DNA from: Elymus sibiricus
Taxonomy: Eukaryota > Streptophyta > Magnoliopsida > Poales > Poaceae
Assembly: GCA_039707655.1 (NCBI GenBank)
Contig: CM077665.1
Coordinates: 288,552,205 to 288,616,204, forward strand
DNA length: 64,000 bases
Direction of reading: 5' to 3'
The stretch's first letter is position 1, and each line of letters begins with the position of its first letter. Below are positions 11,607 through 22,956 of the stretch, piece after piece. A program made the position numbers and the translations under genes. The notes beneath the pieces are model-generated. The model had not been told where the DNA came from. It made no database searches and was given only the letters and a program-made list of their open reading frames with translations.

Positions 11607-12220
11607 TTACTCTTGGGGGGTGCTGGCGCCTGCGGCGGGCGCCTGACTCATCCCCCCGCCAGGCGGCATGACGTAGCATGGTACATAGGGCTCCACGCAG
11701 GTCCTCGGTCCGCCTCTTGAGCCGCCTGCCGGTGCGCCGGGGGCGGTCCCTCCTGGCGGCGGCGGGAAGCCGCCCCGCGCGCGTCGCTCGCAGACCCTCC
11801 TGCGCCGGGCCTCAGAGCGGAGTTGCTTACCTCTGCCACCGCCGTTGGGCAGGCCGCGTGTCTCCTGGTGTGGATTGCTTCCTTGGCGACCTGTTGCGCC
11901 TTCGCCGTTGTTGCTTTTTTGCTCGGACGCCTGCGCCGCCTGCTCGCTGTGCCGGATGGCGTGCTCCCGCCTGGTCAACCCAGGCTGTTGAGGGCCCGCC
12001 GAGTCTTGGAGATGCGTGTCGGTGCGCGCGTGGGGCGCCCTGTTGTTTCCTCCGTGCGCCTGGTCGTTGTACCTGAGCTGCGCCCCGAAACCGGTCACCG
12101 GGATTCGGAGGAGGAGGAGCACAGCGTGTGGCGGGCCTCGTTCAGGCCCGCCCGGTGCCAGAAGGGTCACACCGCCAGCGGGCTGGGGAACGGGCGCGGC
12201 AGACGAGCCCCCAGCGCCGT
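11607..12220 (-). pseudogene. Element G gag-like remnant
   Basis: A minus-strand open frame, rich in Gly, Gln, Arg and Pro, with low-complexity stretches. It lies downstream of the PBS and leader ORF in element order, where gag belongs. No clear Retrotrans_gag core or zinc knuckle is visible, so the assignment rests on position and composition. Its 5' end is cut by the hAT-like insertion. Confidence 0.4.
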
Positions 12221-12223
12221 ACG

Positions 12224-13576
12224 GATAATTTCCGTTCCGAATCCGCTTCCGCATCCGTTTTTAAGGATATGGTATGCACTTACACAAATCCGGCGGATAT
12301 GGATGCGGATACGGATATTGGTCAACCGGATATCCAGCGGATACGGTAGCGGATATGGTATTGGTAATATCCGGCGGATATGGATTATCCGGTATTTTTT
12401 ACGGAATATCCGTGGTTGTCAAATAGGATTATCCGATAAATTTAGCCCAATTAAGAAGCCCAAATGCCCACGCGGACCACTAATAAAAATCACCACATAT
12501 AAATAGAATTTAACCAAACCCTAGTACAAGACCAGAATCACAATTCACACGCAGCCGTCGACCTTGGTCATCTTAGCGTCGTCTTTTCTTGCGCCGCCAG
12601 CGGCGGCCGCATCTCTCCGGCAAGTCGGCTGTCCGGCACAATGGGCAAAGATGCCGGCGCCGATCCAAGCAACGGAGGTGAGCAAGCACTCTGACCTTTC
12701 ATGTTTTCTTAGATGCAATGAATCATGCAAGTTTAGGGCGTCGAAGGACGAAGGTAGGTATGTTGTATCCATGAATGCATCCACGGCTCCACGCCATGCA
12801 GGTGCAGCTTCTCTTCTCTGCATGCACAGCGGGTCATGGTGGTAGTCTGGTAGATCACCGTGAGCAAAATCGGTGCTGGTCGCGGCCATGATCTACACTA
12901 CACCCATACATGACGAGGGGTAATCCACATATACGCCGGTGGCGTCGAGACGATGCTATGCGTAGTGCGTACATATATGTCGATAAAGCTCTACGTACAT
13001 ATATGCCGGCGCCGGCGCGGCGCATCCGACGGAGGTCTGCGACTGCGTACATATACGCCGGCGGTGCGTCCGGACGGTGGTCTACGTACATACACACTTA
13101 GGAATACTGAGTATGAACAAGTATGTACATTGGTAGTGGTTCCTTCTTCCTTGCATGCAGTCACGTACAAGTATGAATACCAAGTTAATTTGTAGTCGAG
13201 TAGAGTAGGCTTCATCTTAGTAAACTACAAAACAATATGAATCTATGATATTTACTGTCTTACTTGCTGCAGCATCTAAGATATTAATTCCTTTGATCAA
13301 GGTTACTAGTTACTTATATATTGTTGTTCTTTCTGTAGATCGTCTGAAAAAGATATTGGTAAATCATGTCTCTTTGCACGTACCATCCAATATTTTTTGG
13401 CCATTTCCGGTCCGAATCCGCTCCGCCTCCGCTCCGAATCCGTTGTCCGATATAATCCGCATTCGAATCCGCATCCGGTCATTAGCCGCTCCGCTCCGAA
13501 TCCGATGAAAAAATATGGTAAAGGATATGGTAAAAGCATTATCCGATCCGATCCGATCCGTTTACATCCCTACCTG
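12224..13576 (+). mobile_element. hAT-like non-autonomous DNA transposon derivative
   Basis: The right end, read inward on the minus strand, begins TAGGGATGTAAACGGATCGG, a typical plant hAT terminus. Both ends are full of CGGATA/TATCCG and CCGAATCCGC motifs, as expected of hAT subterminal repeats. The left terminus appears lost, and I find no convincing 8-base target duplication. Inside is a TATA box (12498) and a possible first exon with splice donor, but no transposase. It splits element G between its leader ORF and gag region. Confidence 0.6.
12498..12506 (+). promoter_or_regulatory. TATA box and first exon start of a lost hAT-like gene
   Basis: TATAAATAG is followed by a C/A-rich leader with AACCCTAG. 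An ATG at 12641 opens MGKDAGADPSNG, and a GTGAGC donor lies at 12678. This resembles the start of a transposase gene whose remaining exons were deleted. Confidence 0.45.
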
Positions 13577-13609
13577 TGGTCTTGAAGAAGAGCGGAGGGA
13601 CAACGCCCT

Positions 13610-13942
13610 CTACGCGACGGTGACCAGCTCCACAATGTGGTCGGCCCATGCGTCGAAGCCCCCGTGCGTTGGACGGTGGCGGAGCATCTCGCTTACCAGC
13701 AGTAACGCATCATGCGCGTCGAGGTCCCCCACGTAGGTGTGGTGCGTTGCTGGTGCCGAGGGCGTCACCCGCCCGCCGTGCGCTTGGGCGGAGCGAGAGG
13801 CGGTGACGGTGGAGACGATGCTGGTGGCCTGGTACTGACCGGCCGGGTCGACGCTGCCATGGCGTGGGCCTCCGGCAGCAGCGGCGGGGTCGTAGTGAGC
13901 TGATCCGCTGCGGCCGGGGAAGACATGCTGAGCGCCGGCCAT
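13610..13942 (-). CDS. Short leader ORF of element G between PBS and gag
   Basis: A 110-residue open frame whose last third (HDALLLVSEMLRHRP, then DAWADHIVELVTVA and stop) matches the end of a similar ORF in element A at 36284-36520. Both sit just inside the PBS and end at the same point. The N-terminal parts differ. I do not recognise a family. It may be a regulatory upstream ORF or a remnant of a separate small gene. Confidence 0.5.
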   Translation of the reverse strand: MAGAQHVFPGRSGSAHYDPAAAAGGPRHGSVDPAGQYQATSIVSTVTASRSAQAHGGRVTPSAPATHHTYVGDLDAHDALLLVSEMLRHRPTHGGFDAWADHIVELVTVA

Positions 13943-13989
13943 CAGAGCAGTGAAGCGTGGGGAGGGCGGAGCTTGGAGGCGATCCCGAC

Positions 13990-14012
13990 ACGCCCCCTAC
14001 CTGGCGCGCCAA
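13990..14012 (-). promoter_or_regulatory. Primer binding site of element G
   Basis: Read on the minus strand right after the LTR end CGACA: TTTGGCGCGCCAGGTAGGGG, a PBS form common in grass gypsy elements. It fixes element G's orientation and makes the right LTR the 5' LTR. Confidence 0.8.
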
Positions 14013-14013
14013 A

Positions 14014-14922
14014 TGTCGGATTTCGGTCTCCGCAAAACCCTTAAGATTCGAACATAGGGGCGTGTGCGAAGATCCCCTACGGTTTCGCCCAACCTAGCTC
14101 GCTACTCGATGAACACAACAATGAACTCGCACGATGACGAGGAAGAAGATGAACACGACAGTTTACCCAGGTTCGGGCCGCTGCGAAGCGTAACACCCTA
14201 CTCCTGCTTTGGTGGATTGCCTCTCGTGGAGGTGGGGTGGATGAACTAGTACAGTGTTTTAGAGCCTCGTGAGGGCTCCCCTGAGGTGTTCGAAGCCCTC
14301 TGTGGCTTGGTGATGGATGAGTGGTGGAATCGATCTCGGGATCCCTCTCTACGGTGCAGCCTACCCTCTATATATAGCGGTGGCACGGGTCCTCTTCCCT
14401 TATCGCAATGGCGGGAAGGGATCCCACAACGGCCAATTTTGAAGGGGGACAGGAGTACGCGTCCTCCCTGCCCAAAGGCGGTCTTCGCCTGCAAAGTAAC
14501 TATCGATGATGCTGAGGTGGGCTCGGCGATGACATCCGCCCTGCGGGGCTCATGGTCGTGGTCTTGTTGCACCGGAATGGAAACCTTTGGGGGGTGCTTT
14601 GGGAACCTGCATACGCCCCTGCTCCCTTTGCACCAAAGGGGAAACTGCGCCGCCTGACGCGCTGGCGCCTGCCTGTCCTTCCCTGCATCATCTTTGACTC
14701 CTGAGGTCGGGCCTTGCATAGAGATCTCCACCGCTTCGGAGGGAGCCTGGGGAGGCCCACCCCGAGCCGGTCTTGATGCCGCTCCTCCTCGCGAGGCTTG
14801 GGCCCTCGCGAGGGCCTTGTCTTGAGTGGGGCCGCGCCCGGCTGCGTTTGGTTGATGAAGTTGGCCATGCCCTGGGCCGTAGGCAGGCAGGTCTGGGTAC
14901 CCCCGTTCCCAGAACGACGACA
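14014..14922 (-). repeat. Element G 5' LTR
   Basis: Matches 7405-8312. A minus-strand TATA box CTATATATAG lies at 14368-14377 and would drive the element's genomic RNA. It is followed by the ACCCA duplication at 14923-14927. Confidence 0.9.
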
Positions 14923-14927
14923 ACCCA

Positions 14928-15630
14928 ATATGCATTTGTAGGAAGGATAATCCTAGGTAACTACTTGAATTGTCTCAAAAAAAAGGTAACTACTTGAATT
15001 CCCACCTAAGAACTTCCGAAATCTTTCTGGTTATGCAATTTGGTCCAATGGATGCACGGATAAATGATTGAATAAATCACTCAACTCCTAGCAATAATAC
15101 TACCCACCGTGTATCACATCCGTCAACACAAAACCAGAGAAACCTCGGAAACTCATCTACCTCAGACCCTCGTAATCACAATGATAGTAAACATGGCAGT
15201 ACATGTGATGCCGCTCCCCAGTACTGGGTGCCGCCACACTCTTCGCACCACGAATAGTATTGAAGCAATTTCGAACATCCGCGTCCTGAGATACTAAGGA
15301 AACTGAACGATAGCGATGTGTCAAGAACCCCTTGGAGCTCAACTCCCCGGGTCCAATCCATACATACGGGAGGCACCAAGAACGGAGTTCCGGTCACATC
15401 GACATCATAGAGGTTCCAAATTACCCGCGAGATCCTAAAAAAAAGTGAGAAGAGGAGTAGAATTAAAATTACTACGTCAGGATTCCACACCAGAGCATAG
15501 AAGAGGAGTAAAAAGAATCCTACTCTACGATATATAACTAGACTCAAAATAGTTTTTCACTAGACTCGACTCGACCAAAGTTCGATCAATCAAGGGGGCT
15601 CCTTGGTCGGTACAGGCTCTGATACCAACT
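14928..15630 (-). repeat. LARD1 internal domain, right part, with PBS
   Basis: Continues the domain cut at 7404 and matches 44620-45294 of LARD2. At 15615-15627 the minus strand reads TGGTATCAGAGCC, complementary to the 3' end of initiator methionine tRNA, three bases from the LTR end. No ORF is supported. Confidence 0.85.
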
Positions 15631-18600
15631 TGTAACGCCCAAGATGCGATCCTATCCTTATTTTGGTTCGAGGGCCTCGACAGGGATAGAAGCGCATCTC
15701 GTCATTTCGCAAGAATGGATATCATTACAAGTACATGTAAAGAAGAGATGAGTATATGGAATTGGCTTACACTCGCCACAAGCTAAATCAAGATCACATC
15801 AATACAACAACATATACAATCATCATACAGAAGAGCAGGGTCCGGCTACGAACGAAAATAAACGATAAAATGACATCCATCCTTGCTATCCCAGGCTCCC
15901 GACCTGGAACCCATCCTATGATCGATGAAGAAGAATAAGAACTCCAAATCAAACAAGCATCGCTCTCACGTCAAAGCATCGCATTACCTGTACCTGCAAC
16001 TGTTGTTGTAGTAATCTGTGAGCCACAGGGACTCAGCAATCTCATTTCCAATGGTATCAAGACTATTAAAGCTTAATGGGTGAGGTATGGTTAAGTGGTG
16101 AGGCTGCAGCAAGCACTAAGAATTTATTTTAGTGGCTAACTTATGAGTACAAGAATAAAGGGGGATGATCGTCGCATAAACGGACGTGAACTAGTAATGA
16201 TCCCTAAGAGATCCTGAACACCTACTTACGAACAAACATAACTCCACCGTGTTCTCTCTCGGTTCAGAAATCACGAGAAGAGACAGTCAAAGTTACACAC
16301 ATGGTTGGTGCATTTTATTTGAGTTTACTTCAAGTTTACTATGACCAGGTGTTAAACAAAGCTTCCAAGTTGCCACGTAACCGCGGGCACGGCTTTCCGA
16401 AAAATTTAACCCTACAGGGGTGCTCCAACTCATCCATCACAAACTAACCACATGCTGCGGGAATAACCTCGACCACGAATCCCGTGATTTCCTAGGCAAT
16501 TCCGTTGGAAAACCTCAACCTCGAGTTAGCCCGAAGTATTACGCAGCATTTGGCTGTCTGTATTAGGCTGTCTGTATTGGATTTGGTATTGGACTCTCGC
16601 AATTCAGGCGTTTGGATGTACTCTGAAACATAATATGGAAACGGCATCGAATACAGAGCAAGTTTCATTCCCACGCACCCGCTCGTCCCGCAATTCGAAG
16701 GCCTCCCGCTCAGATTTCGACCGAATTGCCCTCGTCCCGCAAAAGATACCGGTCAGCGCAATTAATCCCTCACACGACCACGAAACAGAAAGAAGAAAGA
16801 GAGAATGGTGCCGCCCAGTGAGATCCATAGAAGCGCAGGTATGCTCGCCCATCCTTCCCTTCCTTCTCCGCCGCCGACCCTTCCCTTCCTCCTCCGCCGT
16901 TCCATCCCTTTATCCCCGGCCCTCCTCCGCAGCTGCAGCCGCCACATCACCCCTGGCCGCCGTGGCCCTCCTCTGCTCGCCATCGTCTTCTTCTACGTCA
17001 GGCGCTCCCAGATGTAAAGGATCAACAGTGGGCGCCACCAAGCGAGTGAAGAAGTCGCTGGTGCCAAGGGATGGGAGCAACAGTAGGTGGCATGTAGGTT
17101 GAGAGCTAGGTGACCTCGCTCCGGCTCGCTTGGACGGGAGCAGCGACAGGTCGCGTGAAGATTCAAAGCTCGATCACCTCGCCGGCGCTCCCAGATCCGG
17201 CGTCCCAGTCTTGCGTGGTGATGCGGCCGACGCTCCCGTTCTTATATGACGTCCGTGATTCCTTGACTGCGATTCCTGGAAGATGCCTGATGTTGTTCCT
17301 AGTGTGTGCACATCATGGCTATTCGTGAGATGTGTCCTAGTGCGTGCACATCATGGCTGTTCATGAGATGTGTGCTCGTGAATCGTGATGCTTTGCACAG
17401 GTAAACAAAGGCATAGTTTCATGGCTCCAGTGGTCGTGCACTACCGCCGGCTGTAAACAGAGACATAGATTTATCTACTTTCAGGTTTTGCCAAAAATCC
17501 CCCCCACAAAAAAATGTTTTGCTAAAAATTGGAACCATAAATTTTATTTTCATGCATATAGTACAAAGTATTATCATCATACTCATGTTACAATGCATTT
17601 CCATAGTTTGTCATCGAAACATGATTTCGTATTGAAACCTCTCCGGGATTCCATAAGTCAATTCAGTGAACATCCAAACAAGTGAATTTGTATTCATGTC
17701 CATTACAGTTTCCTTGCTGAATTGGTATTCCAACCAATTCAATACGGAGCCCTCCAATACAGACATCCAAACACAGCGTTATCGGAATTCCTCGCGCAAG
17801 ACATTCGAGAAAGTTAAAACAAGTCCAGCAAGACTGCCCGACGTGTCGACGAACCTGATAGGAGCCGCGTATCTCGTTCTCAGGACACGACCGGATGAGC
17901 ACAGCGTACAGTGACCTGATAGACATCTCCCGAATTGCCCCGGGTTGGCCACGCACATGACTCTAGTTTGGACCAACACTCATGAGGAGCACTGGCCCGG
18001 GTTGTTGATTAAAGGACCTCAGGTTAATTACTCTCTATGCAGGTTTATTAGTTATTAGGCAAATGTAGTACCAAAGTTGGGTCTTGCCAGACAAGTTTTA
18101 ATCTAAAACGAATGGTCAAGGGGGTCCCCATAACAACCCCGAGCATGTTAGGAGCGCAAAATATGGAACATAACACCGGTACACCAGTAACTAGGGCGGC
18201 AAAAGTGGAACAAAACACCGAGCATAAGGCCGAGCCTTGCACCTTTTACCAAGTATATACGTGCATTAAATTAAATAGCAATAATATTGTGATAGCTGAA
18301 AAACGTCCATGTTGGCACATGGAAACATTGCACCTGCAACTAGCAATGCTATAACAAGGGTTGAGCAAGCGGTAACATAGTCAAACAGTGGTTTGCTGGG
18401 ATGTGGAGGGTTAGAGGCTTATCTTGGCATTTTAGGAGGCTTGACAAACAGGTGGTAGGTAGCGAGACAGCGATAGAAATGAGACAACTAGCATGGAAAT
18501 GATAGTAATGGTATCTAGGGAAATGATCATCTTGTCTGAGATCCCGCTTGGAAGAAGAACGAATCCATGAAGAAGACGAGCCAACGTAGTCGAACAAATC

Positions 18601-19469
18601 CTCACACTCCGAACGCTTTCGGAACTCTATCGAGAAGAAGAAATCCAGAAACAACAATCAACACACGAGAACACCACAACATATGCATGACATGATGCAC
18701 AATCGAATATGATGCGTGTCATTTTAAATATGCAAGGCATGGCAATCACAACAAACAATATTACACATTAAGTGAAGCTCAATAGCAACGAGTTGCATAT
18801 TAACGAAACTCCATATTCGAATTATTTGGTTCACTCTCGTTAGGTACACGACAATATTAAATGTTGTTAAGCATGGCAAGAGGTGAAGCATAAGTAAACT
18901 ATACATCTAGGCAAGTTTAAATGAGGCCGGAAGAAACATATAGCATTTTCGAAACAACCCCATATGGAAATTATGAAATTGGTACAGATCTATCCTAATC
19001 ATATTTTATAGTTAAACAGGAAAATAAAGTAAACCAAAATATTCTACACATTTTTCTAAGCAAGTTACATATATTGTTCATAAAAAATGGAGCTACGGTT
19101 TATTAGTTATGAGACAAACCGTGTAGCAAGTCATTAGGCAATTTTAATACATCATTTTAAATATTTTTAACACGCATGAGGATGACATTATCAAATCTAT
19201 GATGAAGAACATATAATATGATATGGGCATTTGTCGCTATGGCGAAAAGAAAGGGGTGCCACGGCAACGGAAACGGAAACGATGCCACGGCAACATTCCG
19301 GTGATCCGACAACTCATCGAGATGCCGGTGCAAAAGACAGTGTGGTCGTGTGCGTGTCAAAGATGATGGGGAGATCCCAGTTACCGGGTTCCCACGTGTC
19401 GAGGGCGTGGCAAACGCGAAATGTGCAGGTAACAATACGGACACGAAGCAAGCATAGGCATACAACACA
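15631..19469 (-). repeat. LARD1 5' LTR, truncated, split by a DNA transposon
   Basis: Aligns with 2488 onward. It is interrupted at TTA 16539-16541, resumes at 17779, and stops at 19469, equivalent to about 5063 of the left LTR. The missing end would have carried the promoter, so this copy could not start LARD RNA. Confidence 0.85.
16542..17778 (+). mobile_element. PIF/Harbinger-like element, non-autonomous
   Basis: A clean insertion into the LARD1 LTR, shown by uninterrupted sequence in the other LTR copies. The target duplication is TTA (16539-16541, 17779-17781), typical of PIF/Harbinger. The termini CGCAGCATTTGGCTGTCTG and CGCTGTGTTTGGATGTCTG agree at 19 of 23 positions over the first 23 bases. 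The interior has a GC-rich, promoter- or leader-like tract (about 16800-17100) and a 38-base direct repeat (near 17298 and 17336). There is no transposase. The GC-rich part may be the start of a lost transposase gene or captured host DNA. Confidence 0.7.
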
Positions 19470-19894
19470 TGAGGGCAGCGATGGACAGCGCCGCCTTTAC
19501 TTCTCTTGAGCTCAAGACTCGAAAGGCCTTCCGATCCTTGTGCAGGGGAGGCTTCGATGCTCCTCTCGCCGCCCATGACACCGGCTATATCGAGCTTTCT
19601 ACTAGGATGATGGGGGAGCTTGAGGACACGGCACAGAAGGTGGATGGCTTCCTGGAGGAAGAATGCCGAGACCTGTTCTCCATGGCGGCGACCCGAGTCT
19701 TCAGCCACCTTCTTCTCCGCGACCCGAACTTCAACTTCGACGAGGTGATAGTCCCCATCCCTGAAGAATCCCACGACCGTCTGGAGGCAGCCGTGGAGGG
19801 CCCTGTGAGCATGCTGCTTGGGAAGTTCACCTGCAACAACTGCGACGACGGCGGTGACGGTGCTGATACTCCATTCGTCGTCCCGCAAGACTGA
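19470..19894 (+). pseudogene. Antisense gene of element A, 3' part
   Basis: The open frame continues A's antisense gene after LARD1. Its block GYIELSTRMMGELEDT to VEGPVSMLLGKF aligns in order with the C-terminal block of the intact gene in element G, and it ends in an acidic tail and a stop at 19892-19894. The ATG at the start of the frame (19469) is created by the junction and is probably not a real start. Confidence 0.75.
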
Positions 19895-21545
19895 ATCTGC
19901 CTCGTGACAGTGTAAGATGATGGTTTTAATGTACTGAACATCATAAGCTTTGTAATGACTGCGAGCTACCTGCGGGCTTTCCTTTCCTGCCTGGTTTTCC
20001 TCTAGTTTGCCTTTGTGCTCTGCGTCGGCAGGGCCCAGTCCTGCGCATTTCTCAGTCGTCGATGGGTTGTCGGGTCGCGGTGCCTAGACAAGGCCAGGAG
20101 GTGAGGGGCTTCGGGAAATAGTGAAGGCTACTGTGGCGCGATGCTCAAGAGCCCCCCCTTGATGTACGAGCGGCCTGCGAGAGGGACGACGCCCGTGGTG
20201 GCGGGGCTTTCGTGCTTGCCAGTTTCCATCTGGGCGTTGTAGGAGGAAACTAGACACCAAGGGACTTAGTGGCGTGACGTGCATGGGGGTAAGCCCGCGA
20301 GCCAGAGCTCGGTCCCTTGGGTTTTGCGGTGCTGCTAGGACTAACTCGAGCACAGGCACCGTGCCCAGCCCCCACTCGCGTGAGGCCCAGCCGGGAACTG
20401 GTTAGCGTGCGTCGCAGGGCGAGGTGACGCCTTCGATCGACTATCCACCAGTGCAGAGCATGGGGCTTCCACTACGTGAGGGCATAGTCGTGGTTTGACA
20501 GTCACTCCGCCTGCACGGGGCATGGGGCTTCCACTTGGGCGTGAGCATAGTCGCGGTTCGACAGTTATTCCGCTAGCGCGGAGCATGGGGTTCCAATCAA
20601 GGAAGCTCTGGGGCGTGTACAGCCCCAACCTCATTCTTACATGGGAGGGTCATGAGTGGAGATAGGGGCGGGAATATTCCAGGCACTGGGCTTAGGAGTT
20701 CCTTTCCCCGTCTTCAGGCAGTTTGTGTCTAGTCCTTTCGGCGCGGCTGCGAACTTATGCAATCCTGGGACATGGGGGCGATGCGCGTCGGACGGTCGCC
20801 CTGAGGTCACCATATGAAGGGGTTGGACACTGAGGACCCACTGAGGTGACGTGCGCGGGCCTGGCCCGCCAGACAGAGCTCGGTCACTCGGGTTTAGCGA
20901 CGCTGCAGGGACGGACCCGAGCATAGGTGCCGTGTCAAGTTCCCTCATATGACGACCAAGGGAGGATTCACTTGAAGCGTAGCACCCAAGGTGGCGAAAC
21001 ACCTCACTGACAGTTATGCAATATCAGGACACGCCTTCGTTCGTCTTCTTGTGGTGGTTCCATGAAAAAGGTGAGACACCAAGGACCCTGCGAGGTAACG
21101 TGCACGGGAGCAAGCCTGTGAGACAGAGCTCGATTGCTTAGATTTATCAACGCTGCAGGGACGAACCCGAGCATAGACGCCGTGTCCTACCCCGGTCATG
21201 AGACGGCCGGCGGAAGGGTTGCGAGGGCGCGACAAATGCAGGTGGTGGCGAAGCACCAGTCGCAAGGCTTAAGAAAGCGACTTGAATTCATCAAGGATAA
21301 CCAAATTCGCTACACAACCAAAAGGTGCGGAGGCTACAAGGGGGAACCCTTGGCCGCTCAAGGATAATGCAGCCCGGAGGGCCCCCTCAATTTTAAACAA
21401 CCAAAAATTCACCTGGCGATTATGTTGTTGCGAGAGCAGCCGGTGGCTTGGCGAAGCATGCCATGGGAGTCCACCTCTCAAGGATCCGGTGGTTCCTGAG
21501 GTCTTGGGGGGCCGAAAGGACCCGACGCCTCGCGAGGCGTCATTG
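19895..21545 (-). repeat. Element A non-coding region with internal repeats
   Basis: No gene. CATGGGGCTTCC recurs at 20459, 20521 and 20584 (period 62-63). A longer unit of about 140 bases (GACACCAAGG ... AGAGCTCGGTC ... GCTGCAGGGACG ... CCGTG) recurs at about 20246, 20822 and 21075. The region lies between the antisense gene and pol. It begins where reverse transcriptase is cut off, so RNase H and integrase are gone. Confidence 0.65.
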
Positions 21546-21547
21546 CG

Positions 21548-21905
21548 AGTTGCATGAGTCTTTGGAAGGTGGTGCCGGTGTTCTCCAGGCCAAAGGGCAT
21601 ACGGGTGTGGCCGTCGGCGCCTCGCCTGCCTCGCCCTTCCTGCGGAGACAGTGAGAGGCCCCGCGAACTGGCGTCGTTGAGCCACGCGATGTCGACACAC
21701 ATGCGCACCTGGACGTCATCCCCGGGAGCTGCCGCCGGCTTGTCAGGCCGCGCTGAGCGAGGCATGCCGCGCATGGCTCGAGCCTCCCGCAACCTACCGA
21801 TTTCCTGGGCGATGAATTCATGCGCACCCGGCGCCTGGCGTTGCTTTCTTCGGGGGGCGCGTTGAAGCATGCCTCCAAGTGGTACCCGAGCACCTCCCTC
21901 GTCAC
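21548..21905 (-). pseudogene. Element A reverse transcriptase fragment, internally deleted
   Basis: The minus-strand frame carries VRMCVDIAWLNDAS, then, after a shortened middle, HTRMPFGLENTGTTFQRLMQ, both Ty3/gypsy reverse-transcriptase motifs. The stretch that should separate them is largely deleted and replaced by unrelated residues. The frame ends at about 21548 in non-pol sequence. The catalytic YVDD region is absent, so it is inactive. Confidence 0.85.
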
Positions 21906-22048
21906 ACGGGTCAGGTCGGATGCCTTCCAGACAGAAGCCTCCGAGCCTGGCTTGCGGGAGGCGTCGGGTGCGCCTTCCTATGCTGGAGGGAGGCGGGCGC
22001 TGGCGACAGGCACGGGGTTCGCGACGCTGGTGCTGGGCACCACACCCC

Positions 22049-22714
22049 CTACCTTGGGCTGGCCTTGGGCGGGCAGTAGCTGCTTCTTCCTTGGGGGCAC
22101 GGCCTCACGGAGCTTGGTACTTCCCTCGTCGTCGGAATACTAAGCCGAAGCCACTTTGTAGGCGCGCTCAAGGGAGAAAACCGCGTCCTTCTCGTCGCAG
22201 GCGATGGTGATGACGCCGCCATGAACTTGGCCAGCGTTGGGTACCCTAAGATCGCGTTGTACGGGAGGCCGATGTGCACAACGTCAAAGTCAATGAGCTC
22301 GGTTTGGTAGTTGTCGCGTGAGCCGAAGGTGACCGGGAGGCAGACCTATCCCAAGGGAACGGTGGAGCCTTCCGTCACCCCAGAGAACGGCCTCGTTGGG
22401 GTCAGCTGGTCATAAGGCACCTGAAGCGTCTCGAAGGTTTCCACGGACAGCGCGTTCAGGCATGAGCCCCCGTCAATGAGGGTCTTGGTGACCATGATGT
22501 TGCTGATGGTGGGGCTGCACAACATCGGGAGCGCGCCCGCGGCTGCTGTGGACTTGAGGCCGTCCCTAGCATCGGAGGATATGGCGTATTGCGACCACTT
22601 GAGGGACCGCGTGGCCTTTGGCTTTGCGAGGGCCGCGTTCACCTCGCGAGAGAATTGCTTGAACAGACGGTTGGACGCCTGGGCATGGGCTCCCCCGAGG
22701 ATACAAGCTATCAC
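22049..22714 (-). pseudogene. Element A aspartic protease region, frame-broken
   Basis: The minus strand reads VTKTLIDGGSCLNALS, the Tat-type protease active site with Asp-Gly-Gly, then, in another frame from 22279, HIGLPYNAILGYPTLAKFMA, the usual end of this domain. A stop at about 22346 and a frame change separate them. In a working element this enzyme would cut the polyprotein. Confidence 0.8.
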
Positions 22715-22956
22715 GCGAGGTTCCTGATAGCCCCTGGCCCCCTCGTCCCGCTAGGCATTGTCGTTCCTTCTGGGTGGTGGAGGCAGCGGCGAGAGAGCAG
22801 CGTTATCCTGAGGGCGCGCCTCGCGAGGTTGCTCGCGCTAGGCGTCCTCATGAGGTTGGCCATCCCAGTTGTCCTCACGAGGCTTCTCACGCCAGCCTTG
22901 GCGAGGGTTGCCGCAGCGACCGTCCCACTTGCCTCCGCTATGACCACCTCCGCGGC

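Larger units (their letters stand above)
7405..14922 (-). mobile_element. Element G: complete non-autonomous Tat-like gypsy element carrying an antisense gene
   Basis: LTRs of 908 and 909 bases (7405-8312, 14014-14922) flank a 5.7-kb interior. The target duplication ACCCA is perfect (7400-7404 and 14923-14927). The PBS next to the right LTR and a PPT-like run next to the left LTR set minus orientation. The interior holds a spliced antisense gene (8791-9653), a 208-base tandem duplication, gag-like remnants, a short leader ORF and an hAT-like insertion. I see no protease, reverse transcriptase or integrase, so mobilisation must have been by another element's proteins. The host sequence matches the LARD2 internal domain on both sides, which confirms the insertion. 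Confidence 0.88.
2488..19469 (-). mobile_element. LARD1: Sukkula-type large retrotransposon derivative, damaged, with nested insertions
   Basis: Two long LTR copies (2488-~6327 and 15631-19469) flank an internal region with no protein ORFs. Both begin TGTAACGCCCAAGATG on the plus strand, and this sequence also starts the LTRs of LARD2. A methionyl-tRNA type PBS sits next to the right LTR, which sets minus orientation. The left LTR lacks its last roughly 0.9 kb together with about 1.4 kb of internal region. The right LTR stops at 19469, where A's antisense gene resumes. No target duplication can be checked because the right end is missing. Long LTRs plus a conserved non-coding interior match the LARD/Sukkula group known from Triticeae. 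Confidence 0.8.

Noticed and set aside
12216..13584. 8-base target duplication of the hAT-like element
   Set aside because: The flanks CAGCGCCG and CCTGTGGT do not match, and the left terminus is missing.
15100..15630. tRNA gene next to the TGGTATCAGAGCC sequence
   Set aside because: Only the 3'-end complement is present, as a primer binding site. No cloverleaf or internal promoter boxes are visible.
16805..17102. Serine/proline-rich ORFs in the Harbinger-like element
   Set aside because: Overlapping frames in a CT/GC-rich tract; low complexity and no start or splice context.
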